In this document: piece after piece, positions 48,468 to 60,441 of the stretch | Layout of the letters: each line of letters starts with the position of its first letter | Numbering within the stretch: position 1 is the first letter of the stretch | Assembly (NCBI GenBank): GCA_030704615.1 | Contig: CM060732.1 | Coordinates: forward strand, 13,144,001-13,208,000 | DNA: 64,000 nt | DNA from: Takakia lepidozioides | Lineage: Eukaryota; Streptophyta; Takakiopsida; Takakiales; Takakiaceae | Direction of reading: 5' to 3' | Program-made: the position numbers and the translations under genes | Notes under the pieces: model-generated | What the model was told of the DNA's origin: nothing | What the model saw: only the letters and a program-made list of their open reading frames with translations | Databases searched by the model: none

Positions 48468-50455
48468 TATTGTTGGTGAAAAATATAAGGCTTATGACCA
48501 AAACAGATGAAAACAAGTGCCTCAAACTGAGCCTAAACGTACTTCCAAGATAGTATATTAACCCTTAAAGAACCAAGGGGGTGGTTGGAAAAATGACTTC
48601 GTAGAGGAGACCCCCATGTTTGATACCATATGTCCATATTTGGGACAAACCATGCCTGTCCACAGTTGGATTGGATGCCCCACCTTCCTGGGTAATCCAA
48701 TGCAAAAACAAAAACCGGAATTCACCATTGGATCTATGAGATCATAAAGTTTGATCTTGGGCCAATGCTGAAATTAATGGAGTTTGTCTTCTCAAATTTT
48801 ACATGGCAAAACAAATCATGGGTTTTTTCCAAATGGGAACAGGAACCGAGACCAGATTCCAGTTCCAGTGCATAAGTGAGTGAAGCATATCTCTGCAAAA
48901 TTTCAGCTGAAAAGAAGCAGATTTGATGGGACCTCATTTCTATAACAATTGGGATGGGGTTGGTGAGCTATGAACCATTTTACTGGCTATTCATATTTTG
49001 CCATGCAATAGCCACCTTTGCTAAAAGCAGAAAGCCATGCCCAACTATGGCACAACTGCCCAACTTTCGCACAACCTCTCTATAAACTTTTCTAAAAAAA
49101 CGATAGCCGCGGGAATGGGCCAACGCCATTTCAAGATAAATGGATAAAACCAATTGCCACATTGATATATTAGGAGGTCAAAATAGATAGCCAAGCCTAT
49201 CCGTGCGCCATGAAGCATCTGCGCCTCCCCAGCTTCCTTCCAAGGGTCAAGGGAGTGGTGCTTTAATCACGCAGGCACAATGGCGGGCCCAGGAACAAAT
49301 CAAGGGAGAGACTTTTGTGCGTAACTCCAAGCTGCAGACAACCTAATTTGTGGGGCCGATTTGGTTTAGATCCAAGGCCCCTAGAACAGATTAAATGACA
49401 CGTTGAGGCCTTGTGAGGGACTCGTGGTCCTTTAGGGGTTAATCAACAAGAACCTTTCTTGCCAGGGGCAGTAGTAGCCGCAAGGTAAAGTGGCTCTTAG
49501 TTCCTATTGTGGCCAGAGTCATATCTCAATCCAAAGAAACACCTAAACCAAGTAATCAAAGATTAAGCGACCCTAGGAAGGTGTTAAGCCCATGCAAGTA
49601 TGTCTAGTCATGTGTGCCTAACCATTTGCTAATCTAGATTACATGTTTATTTTACAAGCCTTGCTGTCAAAGATCAAAAGGTAGGGTATGGTTTGTATGC
49701 AGGCCTCAGGAAACAGGCCAGACAGGCCGAGCTGCGCATCGACGGCAAAACGACAAAGGCCAAAACACAGGCTGTAGCATGCCAAACCAGGAGAAGTCAG
49801 GCTGAAATCAAGGCTGCAGGCAGCAGCCACCTCACAGCGCACTAACCCACAGGTCTCCTCAGTCCATATCCCAATCTGCATGCTCAAGAAACCTCAAAGT
49901 AGGTGAGGGTCCTCACCTGGTCCCATCACAAGCCCCCACAAAAACCAACAGATTAGTGAGGATTGTGGAACCCTAGGTGAATCACAGACCCTCACACTTG
50001 TTATCGAAGTCAACTAAGAAACTCAAAAGCAAGAGAAGGAGATAAAAACATGAGAATCCCTAAACTCCAAAGGCACCTTAAGCGATTGGGGAAGAGGGTT
50101 ATGTGCCATCACCACCCGCAACAAGCCGCCTCCACAAAGCACATAAGCAATGAAGCAAAGCAGGCACAATCGCAAGGCACTAGAAAGGAGGGAGAGAACT
50201 TCCCAACATAAGTGCCCTTGCTAAGCATAAAAAGCCAGAGGAGGGAAGATACCACTGCATTCATAGCGGTGTTTCCCGCTGCAGGAGAGACAAGGCGCTG
50301 CCTTCGCGCGCCCCCAGGCGCTCGTCCAGCATGGGTACAACACCACAAACGGGGCAGCCACCGAAGCACATCGGCCATAACACTCTCCCCGCGAGCTCAG
50401 AAGCACATCGCGTGCTTCTGACAGCGGGAGAGACGAAATAGGGTTTTTGGTCCCC
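48468..50455. other. Intergenic region, no protein gene recognised
   Basis: No coding region with a domain is seen. Copy 3 of the dispersed repeat core is at 49465-49520. Short frames such as 50221-50565 (minus) have no recognisable family. Confidence 0.4.
49465..49520 (+). repeat. Dispersed repeat core, copy 3
   Basis: GGCAGTAGTAGCCGCAAGG, TA, AAGTGGCTCTTAG, a short variable stretch and TGGCCAGAGTC. It matches copies at 229-288 (minus) and 31622-31675 (plus), with a 3-base duplication of GTA at the left. Confidence 0.6.
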
Positions 50456-50459
50456 CGAT

Positions 50460-50990
50460 TTTTCATCCGTGGATGAAAAACAGTAGGACGCATCCGTATA
50501 CCCTGACGGATTTCATCTGCAGCAAGGTTAAAAATAGGTTTTGGGGTAGGGGTTAGGGTTTCCACCGTAATTAATCATAATTAGGGATAGTAAAAAAGAT
50601 CAATTCCAGGCCATAATCACGTCATCCATAGACATATCACTTATGTCAGGATGAAAAAGTAGGGAATATCATCCGTAGCAGCGTCATACCTCCATCTAGG
50701 TAATTTTATCATTCCTCACCAAACCATCCGGTATGGATAAAAAGAGTCAATAAAAGAGGAATGAAAAAATTGATCCTGGTAGTTTTTCAACCGGTATGGA
50801 TGAAAAAACAGGATGTTGTTGGCAACCTCCATGGAGGTAATTTTTTTCTTCCATGGTAACTCATCCGGTATGGATGAGAGTCAACAAAGGAGGAATGAAA
50901 AAGCCAAAAGAACCATCCTAGAGGTAATTCAGTGTCCATCCTGGTGGCTCATCCGGTATGGATGAAAAAGCCGATAGAGGATGAGAAAAC
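50460..50990. repeat. Tandem array with palindromic TCATCCGGTATGGATGA cores
   Basis: The core CATCCGGTATGGAT occurs at about 50725, 50788 (with AACCGG), 50862 and 50950, and a related CATCCGTGGATGAAAAA at 50465. Each core is itself an inverted repeat (TCATCC and GGATGA around a 4-5 base centre). Between cores, AGGTAATT and GAGGAATGAAAAA recur. Spacing varies from 63 to 88 bases. No coding function is seen. Confidence 0.65.
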
Positions 50991-51584
50991 AAGAAGTCAA
51001 CACTGATAGCAAACTGCCAATTCCCAGTAGAGAGGGAGACAGAGGGAGAGAGGAGGCAACAAAGAAAAAAAAAAAGTCTGCTGAGTCACTCTCCCCACCA
51101 TTTATTTATTTATTTTTTGGTTTCCTGATCTCTCCCTCGCTCTCCCTCTCTTTTAAGCTCCTGACGAGATGAGTTTAAGGTCAGATCGTGGGGTCAGCTG
51201 GAGCATATGTCCAACACCAGATATCCTAAGTTAATCGACTCTATATCTTGGAAAGGGGACCGCCTAGGACTATTACAATAACTGAAATACGTAGTTAATT
51301 AAAACCAACTAACGACGATAGATATGGTTACCTTAGATCCTCTACTAATATATTAAAACCATCTCGAGTTTTTTTTTCTTGATATAGGCTAGTGGGTTAT
51401 ATTGTCTGGAATGAGTACTGCAGGTGGGTGTATGTTGTGGCTTATAACAGGGCACGGTTGGACATTCCAAAGGGTCTCATAGGCAAACTAATTGCTGGTA
51501 CGTTACTCCAACTTTTAGGTCCAATATTGTCGACAAGAAAAGATTATTTGAAACTTGGTGCTAGATATGGTGTATGAAGAGTTG

Positions 51585-51712
51585 GGGGAGCAACGGGACC
51601 GCTTATGTCCTGACGAGTAGCCGAAGCTCCGAGTTGGCCCGGCGGCCAATTTGGGAGTTAGGTGCAAGAATCAAAGAGAGTAACTATGAAGTTTACCGAA
51701 GTGAGGTGCGCG
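51585..51712 (+). repeat. Gypsy LTR 3'-end fragment
   Basis: The stretch shares GCCGAAGCTCCGAGTTGGCC, then GGCCA, TTTGGGAGTTAGG, CAAAG, GAGTAACTATGA and GAAGTGAGGTGC with 42526-42650, the end of the gypsy 5' LTR. The terminal CA and the primer-binding site do not follow, so it is a truncated remnant of another copy of the same family. Confidence 0.75.
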
Positions 51713-51792
51713 ATAGGAAGTGCTTATGTATTGGAGTTTCACTCTCATTCTATGGGACTCCATCTTTCTCTCCCACCTACTCTTTTGCATAG

Positions 51793-52300
51793 CATCTCCA
51801 TTGCATTGTCAACTCACTGAAACCATATTCCTCCACGGGACAAACAAATAACTTACTTGAGCAACACCTCAAGCACCCTCAAGCACCCTCGCTTGAGATA
51901 GTCTGGCCCGATGCCATTCATCAAAGTCACCCTTGGGGCAAACAATTTTTTGCCAATGTCAAGTCACTCCTTCGTAGGGGTGTTTGTTGGCCTGACAACC
52001 AGCTTCACCAAGTAATTCCCATCCTGTATGTCCACAAATATCACACTCACAAACGCATGATGATGGAGAGTGGACACCTCTCTCGAAAGTCCGCATGTTA
52101 TTGAACCCATCCTTTAGCTCCGCCATCTCCACATGATATTTACAACAACAAACATTACGAGATCCTTTAGACGTTTGACAAAGAAGGCCTTCAACAACTC
52201 AAATGATCGTTGACCCACTTTGACTTTGGGATGTACAGCTTTGAAACGAAGAAAGTAAGCAGCCTGCATTACACCACAACATACACGAAGACAACCAATT
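51793..52300. other. Region without a recognised gene
   Basis: No coding frame with a domain is seen. It lies between the gypsy LTR fragment and the 52301 tandem repeats, and may belong to a decayed retroelement. Confidence 0.35.
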
Positions 52301-52565
52301 CCTAGTAGTCCTAGTCATTTCTAGTCACATTTGAAGGAGCGAGTACATATATTAATTAGCCTAGTCCTAGTCCTTTCTAGTCCCATTTGAAGGAGTACAT
52401 GTACTAATCAATCCTAGTCCTAGTCTTCTCTAGTCACATTTCAAGGAGTACAAGAACTACTCAGTCCTAGTCATAGTCCTTCCTAGTTACATTACAAGGA
52501 TTACATGCTTCTCAGTCGTAGTCTTGGTCCATCTTGGTCACATTACAAGGAGTGTTAGTCCATGA
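52301..52565. repeat. Five tandem units of 51-59 bp
   Basis: Units start at 52301, 52360, 52413, 52466 and 52517. Each has the pattern CCTAGTCCTAGTC, TTCTAGTCACATT and GAAGGAGTACA, with increasing divergence to the right. The array stands immediately upstream of the copia pol remnant and may be part of its lost 5' LTR or leader. Confidence 0.7.
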
Positions 52566-55420
52566 AGAGGAGGGATGTATAAGACAGTCCAAACTTAGAA
52601 CATGAAATGGATATACTGTCTAGAATATTGAATGCAATGTACATCAGACCTTCTTTCTTGGATAGACGGTACCAGCAACAGTTCAACACTTGGCCCCGTC
52701 GATTATGACACCTTAACTTTGGAATGATCAAGAAAATGGCTACGGATGATATAGTTGAGGGTCTTAAGATAAATAGCCAACAATCAGAGGAGAGTTTCTG
52801 CGAGGGATGTGCCTATGGAAAGAATCGTAGACATCAGTTTCCAGTAAATGAAGTGAGAGAAAGAGCGAGCAAGCTAGGAAGAATTGTACACATATATGTG
52901 TGTGGTCCGATGAGTGTCAACAGCCTAAGAGGAGCACGTTATTTTGTCCTGTTTAAGGACGACTGTACTGCCTATAGAATCGCTTACTCTGTCAGAAATA
53001 AATTGGACACTTTCGCCTTAATAAAATGCCGTCTTGGAGAGCAATAATCAAACCATTATGGAAAGCGTACGAAGCATGTTACATTCTAATCAGTTGTAAC
53101 TAAAGTTTTGGGGTGAAGCTTTGCAGACAGCCATCCATGTTCTGAAATCGCACATCAACTCGAGTTCTTGATTGGATCACACCATATAAGGCGTGGACTG
53201 ACAAGCGTCCATCTGCGCGCGGTTCACTTTCAAATTTTTGGTTGTGCTGCCTAGCTATGTGCACATTCCAAAAACTTTACATTCAAAACTAGATGCTAAA
53301 TGCAAGAGATGCATATTTGTTGGTTACAATGACGTCAGCAAAGCATATCGCCTTTGAGATGCAGCCTCCAAGATTGTTGTGAGCATGGATGTATTGTTTG
53401 ACGAATACTGCAACGACACTGTAGAGCTGCAACTAGCTCACCTACAGATTGAGCATGTAGCACCAATTTCAGGTAGTCTGAACTCAACGATGTGCTGTTT
53501 GATGAACAAAATCAGCACTGCTGAACAAAGTCTAGCTCATAGACAGAGCCTGTAGCACCAAGTTCAGATGTACAGCTCTCTACATTCACAGAGATTTATA
53601 ACTTGTGTCTATACAAACTGAAAATGCAATTCCTCCCCAAATTGTTCAGCTGATTGCTGCACCGATCCATGAACATGCACCTTCTCAGGGAGAAGAGATT
53701 GATCAGGAGTTTCGAAGATAGCCACAAAGATCATATAATCCAACAATTCATTATGGAGATTGGATATATCCATCAGCCTAAAAAAGAGATCGATCGGCAG
53801 CATGTCATGCAGTTGAGTCAAACATTGAATAACCAAAAGACTACCAAACGGCCATGGAATCTAGTCAACGAACAGAATGGACACATGCTATGAAAGAAGA
53901 ATTTGCGTCACTCATGTAGAACAAGACTTGGTTCCGTGCTAATCTTCCCAAGGGGAGAAATGCCATACATCCTAAATGGGTTTCCAAGATCAAAACTAAG
54001 GCAGATGATACCATTGAGTGATTCAAGGCTCGGCTTGTAGCAAAGGGATTCTCCCAAAAAATATGGGATTGACTACGATAGAACTTTTTCACCTGTGGTG
54101 AAATTTGACTCTATTTGAACTGTACTCTCCATTGCTGCTGCGGACAACTTAGAAATTGCACAATTTGATATAAAGACAATTTTCTTGTATGACGATTTGG
54201 CAGAGGAGATCTACATGCAATAGCCGCAAGGGTTTGAGGATACACAACATGCGCATCAAGTTTACAGACTTCAGAAAACCCTTTATAACTTCGTCAAGCA
54301 TCTCGTGTTTGGAACAACACGTTTGATGATTTTCTGGTAACACACAATCTCACTCCAATAGCTGCAGATCCGTGTGTGTATATGTAAGCACGAGAGAGCT
54401 TAAACTCATTGTTACGATTCTTGTTGATAATGGCCTCGCTTGCTATGCTGATAGACGCCGGATTGATCACATGATCATCAAGTCCATGAATCAAGTATCT
54501 ACAGCTAAGCTGCAATAGATGTGTGTCGGATTACACATTACTCGGATCTGGGAGCATCGCATCATGTACATCAATCAATCCAAGAGAAAATCGTTGTCAA
54601 GTATGGATTTGAAAATGTAAATCCATTATCTACATCTGTTGATCTACACACTCAGCTAAGCATATCTGGAGGATAGGAGGATGCGTTTACCACTTTCTCT
54701 TATCAATAGATTGTGGATAGTCTTATGTTTGCAAGTCTTGGGACGAGGCCAAATATTTCTTACGCTGTCAGCAATGCTGCAAAGTTTTGTGCAAACCCAA
54801 ATTGTAACCACTGTGCAGCAGTCAAACGCATCATGAGATATTTGAAACCCCTCATTTGGGACTCACAGTGGCAATAAGAGGCGGCCACACAGTCTAATCG
54901 CGTTTTGTGACGCTGATTTTGCATGTGATATGGATGATAGGAAATGCAGAAGTGGCTGCGTCCTGATGTTTAACAATGGACAAATTGTGTGGGGAAGCAG
55001 CAAACAACAATGTACTGCCACATCCACGACCGAGTAAGAATACATAATTGCTCATGTTGCCACGAAGGAAATTGTGTGGACACGCAACCTGATCAAAAAA
55101 CTTGGTTCTCAACCTACACCTTTCTTCAGCGATAATCGAAATGCGATCAGTCTGGGTCCACAATCCCGCTTTTCACAAACGCATAAAACATATCGGTGTT
55201 CAATATCATGTAATATGTGAGCATCAGCAGAAAGGTGACATTGACATTTTTTATGTTTCTACTGAAGGCCAGCTGGCTGACAACCTCACGAAACCACTCA
55301 CGCTTGAGAAGTTCAATTGCTGTCAAAGCCTTCTTGGGATGGTTAATGCCACTTACCATTGAGTGGGAGATTTGAGAAGATACAATGTCCACTCGAATGG
55401 GAGTATTGAAAATATTCATT
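52566..55420 (+). mobile_element. Ty1/copia pol remnant
   Basis: Frame 52724-53047 has the pre-integrase/integrase start, EGCAYGKNRRHQFP, then IVHIYVCGPMSVNSLRGARY. Near 53290 KLDAKCKRCIFVGYND matches the copia integrase/RT linker. Reverse-transcriptase pieces follow at about 53980-54060 (RLVAKGFSQK) and 54160-54290 (EEIYMQ and PQGFED). RNase H is at 54900-55100 (SGCVLMFNNGQIVW). The C-terminal copia signature appears near 55250-55330 (STEGQLADNLTKPL). A PPT-like CGAATGGGAGTATTGAAAA lies near 55392. Many stops and frameshifts break the frame; gag and both LTRs are not recognised. Confidence 0.85.
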
Positions 55421-58400
55421 TGTCATGATCGATTGGAATGACTTGTTCCAATCTAGAGGAGCTGGCAATGGCGGTTGACAAGTTTCCCGCTTCAGTCAAA
55501 TTCAAAAGTACATTTCGGAATGATTTTATTTATCTGCTGCTTCCCGCGGCTATGTTAGATTTAGAGCATTCTTTGTTATAGGATGAAAATACAAGAGTGA
55601 AGATGGACACTTAATATCTTGGCTCAATAAGTGCAGATCTGTAACATGTTATAAGAGTGAACATACGAAATTGTATCGAGCATAATGACCATTATGTCTA
55701 TTGAATGCATAGTAGCCTTGTAAGGAAATAGGTGTGAGTCCTGTTTTCTTGGCTGTTAGATGTTGCAGGTTTCAATAAAAACTTCCCGTTTTGTGGAGTT
55801 TGCGAGCCCCGCCTAATCAGATAAGATAACTTGTAGTGCATTTTTAAACATGGGAAGGGGAAGAGAGAAGCAAATAATGGGCACGAGGGCCATCCGGTGA
55901 GCACGTAAAGGAGCTCTCATAAGTCTCTTATGCTCAACACCTGGAAGAGAACTGGTAAGCTTACTAATAATAATATAACTAATTGTGCTTGGCAGCTGTT
56001 GAGTCCAGCTGTTGAGGCCAATGCCAGTAGTGGAGATTCGGTGACATCAACTCCCCTTGGAATGTTAGTCAATGTGTCTTCTCAAGCTTGGTGATGAATT
56101 TTCCAGTCACTAACACTCATCTGAAGTCAGCGTGAGTATACATCTTGAGATAGAGGCTCAAATCAGGCTCAAATCAAGATTGCAAAGGCGCGACTCTTTC
56201 GGAATGGAGAGGATTGTTCAAGAGGAACATATATTTAGGTTGAAGAGCCCAGTAAACTCTGATCTCACTCACGTACATATGAAATTTCTGATTGACATAT
56301 CCACCTCCACCGTAAAGAAGACCTTTCAAAGATGAAAGCAAATGTACCACTATAATATATTGAGTCAAAAACTTAGAAGGAGCAATCTAGAAAGAGGAAG
56401 AAAACCAGAACGGGCCAGAGAGAATGACGTCCAATAACTTAACCAGCCAGAACCAACCAAAGTACAGTACAACTCCCCTACATGTTTTCTCTAACAGTTA
56501 TCCGCTGACCAGCCGTTATAGTTCCCCTACTGACTTCAACAATTCCCCATTGACAGTGCAGACCAGCGTGCTTGAGTTTCTCTCACGCAAGAAACAGCGT
56601 AACGACTGAGACATCGAGGAAAGCTTGGCTGACGAAGTGTGTTTTCATCATTTCGAATAGACCAAATGAGGACCAAATGCTGAAATGGCATATCTAGGTA
56701 CAGGAAACAATTGCTATTTTCTACATCAAAATGAGACGCAAAAGTATATCCTTTATGGCGACGCACCAAGAAGCCACATCTCAGAGACCGATAGAAGGAG
56801 ATATAACCCCAGAACAACCTCAGTGATTCAAAGGAGAACATGCTAAAATGCAACAAGGAGAGAAAAAATCGAATTGAGGAAAGTGTAGAAGGGAGGAGTA
56901 TTGAAGACCAACGCGCATTGAAAACCTCTGTCAACCCGCTCTTGACCCGCTCTTTACGCTATTAAAAGGGCGAAGGCATCTTTCGGCTAACCTAGTCCAA
57001 CCCTCGGGACTAACAAGCCGGGGTAGTACAACTTGAGGAAGGAAGGCAGAGAACTTCGTACTAAACTGAATGTATACAGAATAACCAACCCGCTATAGAG
57101 AAGGCAGCATCCTTAGTGCTTAACAAGAAGAAAAACCTCATGACATGGAACAATCACCCCAGGACTCAAACAATAAAACAAAGAGGTTAGGCTGACTTTC
57201 TCTGCAAAGAACTCCCTTGAAGGGCAAAATCGCTCGAGTCAATACAACATAACTGTCGACCTCTATACTTGGCCTGCATATAAATATGTTTGTGAAAAGT
57301 AGAGGTCGCGTATAGACATATCACAGAAAACATATTACAGTTGAATGTGGCATCTTCGAAAACCGATGATCAAAAGCAGAGTATAGAACGAAAGTAGCCT
57401 GTAAAGAGAAGCTTGCAAGTGACAGCTGATCGACCGCTGCTTGGACGCTGTACCCGGAAATATATGTCTGTGAGCCTCCTAAGCTTTGAACTCACATTGA
57501 CCACAAATACTTCAAGGACGAGATTGAGGCATCCAAGGTGAAGAAGGGATTTCACAGAAGAAAACAAAGGCACTAATACTGTCAAGCATCAAATCATACA
57601 GAAGAAGAAACCATTTAAAACAGAAGGGAACGAGAAAGAACACTGCCTGAGCATAACTTAGAGAGTCAACATAAGAGTAAAAGAGAGGAAGACCTTAAAC
57701 ATCAAATCTTGGTAAACTAGTAGCCACTACTGGAGAAACGACCCGAGGACTCGTTGAAAATCGTAGAGAGGAGAAACAGCCGAGACGCTCAAAAAGTTTC
57801 ATGGACGTACGAGAGCTTCTCCCATGGCGTCTATCTTCAGCATTACAATGCTTTGAGACTTGGCCAGTGTGTTCAATGTACCCTCTATCCCATCGTAATA
57901 TGAGATCAATCGAAATTCCCCAAAACCCGCTCACTTGTTATTCATTTGAGTTTGGAGAAGCCTGTGTGTAAAGTCCACTTCCACAGAGCCATAATGACCA
58001 TATCAGGCGGCCCCAGAGCTGGATCACCGTCGCAGAAACTCCGCTCCCCGTGAAGGACGAACTGGTAAGAGCAGCAGTGATGTATGGGGAACACGTCCTT
58101 ATATGCTGGATAGCCTGTAACACATAGGCAAGGGGTCTACTAGATCTATTTATAATCACCCGCCGGAAGTGAAGGGACAAAGAGCGAGGTTGAGAGAGTA
58201 AGATCTGAGAAAACTAGAGGACACTAAAGCGACAAGAGGGAGAATAGAGAATTCTGCAGCTCGTCAACTCGGAGCTCATTTCGAACATGCTTATGATCAA
58301 AGTTCAAGTATCTGATCTAAGAAAATAGAAAACCGCGAGCCGTTCAGCAACGGTGCTGTGTAACCGACGATTAGAGAAGACAGCCTCCAAGCTCCTACTG

Positions 58401-59370
58401 CCTCGAAGGCTCGGCCCATGGCTTCAAAAGTACAGGGTTACACGAAGCTGCAGCCCTTATTAGAGTCGGAGAACACCTCTGTTCACTCTGCTGTCCTATT
58501 GAACAAGTAGACAGAGGAATCTACTGCCCTTGAAACCATATCATTCGAAAAAAGTTGGAGCAGAACAGGTCGTGCGAAGAAAAAGTTTCAGATAGAGCCA
58601 TGACCAGTCACGGACACTCCTCCCTGGCTGCATGAAAGATTGTTGCAGACACAGCTCCATCGCGAGTCATGGATCCGTTTCAATCCAACATGGACATCTG
58701 GGATGCAATGCAGGTCCAATCTTCACGTGACCAGAATCGAAAGATAAAGAATGACAAGCCAGATGGCCCATGCAGGGGGGTTGGTGTAAGGAAGGAGCTC
58801 CCTATATTTGCCAAGCCGACAGGGAGGGGACCCACGGCCCTTTGGTGGGAAGAAAGGCTGAGGTCCAGCTAGGAAGATGAGCCGAGAGAGACAACGAGAG
58901 ACTGGAGTCCCTCACTGGGAGTCACCTCCGTCGCAACTGTCGGTGATACAGTTGTACATCGACCCACTGCGCCAGATCTCAGCCACGTGCTGCGCCAACA
59001 CTGGACTGCGCCAGCCGCCCCGAAGATTCGTTGCACGTTCCGCACCGCCACGTGCTCCGCGCGTAACGCCTATCCTGGCAAATGTAGAAAGCCACCTGGC
59101 AGCTGTACGAGGTGCAAGGTTATTTGGTTTGGATACTTCCATATATCTTGCTCTTCTAGTGGCCAGAGAACTCCAGTAATTATCCGGAAATGCTCATGCT
59201 TTACACTTTTTACTTTCATCATTGTCGCTGCGCTCGTGTTCGATTCCAAGCCACCCTCCACCACAAAATCTCCTGACATCTAATATATATATATATTTGT
59301 TTCTTTTACAAATACAATCCAGTAAGTCGCCAACCTATCCGAGCCCGTAAATAAAAATAAAAATAATACA
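55421..59370. other. Gene-poor region
   Basis: Frames such as 56536-56934 (minus), 57370-57585 (minus) and 58877-59179 (plus) have no recognisable domain and no splice partners. The first few hundred bases may include 3' LTR sequence of the copia remnant. A (TA)n tract closes the stretch at 59283-59297. Confidence 0.4.
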
Positions 59371-59590
59371 GCCGGGAGCTCAGTTGGAGTGCATATTGTG
59401 TCACCCCACTGGTTTGGGGCTCAAATCCTGCTGCCTTGTCTCGTGTTCCGTGGTTTCGTCTGGAGATGCTATCCCTTGCAGGTCTGGCGGCTTATTTGAA
59501 AGGGTGTGAAATTTCTTCCCCTCCTTGTGTGTGGTAAGGGCCTGAATTGTGAGCAGTCGCTCCCAGGTTTCCTTCAAAGAAAGAAAAGGA
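59371..59590 (+). mobile_element. tRNA-derived SINE, nearly complete
   Basis: The head has an A box GAGCTCAGTTGG and a B box GGCTCAAATCC 34 bases further on. The body carries CTGGCGGCTTATTTGAAAGG, a T/C-rich run, GGGCCTGAATTGTGAG and TCGCTCCCAGGTTTCC. The tail is an A-rich GAAAGAAAAG. The body blocks are shared with the copies at 6175, 17361 and 34076 (minus). Target-site duplications were not resolved. Confidence 0.72.
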
Positions 59591-60441
59591 GATGTGAAAA
59601 GCTAGAGTAACCCAATTGGAGGTAGCAGCAGGAGTACAAGAGTTCGTTAAGTTGTACACATGGGAGTAGATGCTGCTGCATTTATTGAAGATCCACAGTG
59701 TGTGCCGTGTTCAAACTTCAAACAAACATTCACTTGGCTCACCTCCTTTTCATTTTTTTTGTTCCCACTATGTAAACAAGCTTTACAAGTTTTTTTTTGG
59801 TGAAGAAGAGATTAGGTAGTATATGAGGTCACCAGAGAAAGAGTAAACTTATGTAACTTATGGTGTCCCTGCACCGGGGGTTGGTATGGTGAGTGCACAT
59901 GATAAAAAAATTAAAAGCCTGCGGGAGCACAATCCACTGTCAGGTTTTTAGGGCTAATGTGTTTGCGATGGGTCAATAGTGTCAGTTATCTATATGTACG
60001 AAATAGAAACTTTACTTGGAATTATTGGAATGAAAAAAAGTTAAAATCCTCAAGCAAGGACATTCCATAAAATAATAATGAAATAATGCTTTTAATATTA
60101 TAATATTATAAACAACAACGACATTACTATCACTCAAATATATACTCGAAAAATTATATATATCAAACATATGGCATCTGCTAGAGATTAAGGAGGGTTT
60201 TGTTGGTGGAAAAAAAAGATGTAATGGATTTTGGGGGCCGATTCTGCCATTTTTCAGGCTTCTTATATTGCAGAATATTTCTTTTTTAGTCCCTTTTTGT
60301 TAAGAGCCCTGCCATAGTAAGTGCAGAATCGGCCCTAGAAGTGCAAAATATGCCCCTGGATGATTCACCAACAATTATTATTGAAGTTCCTGCATTGTTT
60401 GCATTAAATTGAACTGTCTCAAAAATCAAATCGAATGAGTG
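59591..60441. other. Intergenic AT-rich region
   Basis: No gene or clear repeat is recognised. It lies between the SINE and the minus-strand locus beginning at 60442. Confidence 0.4.
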
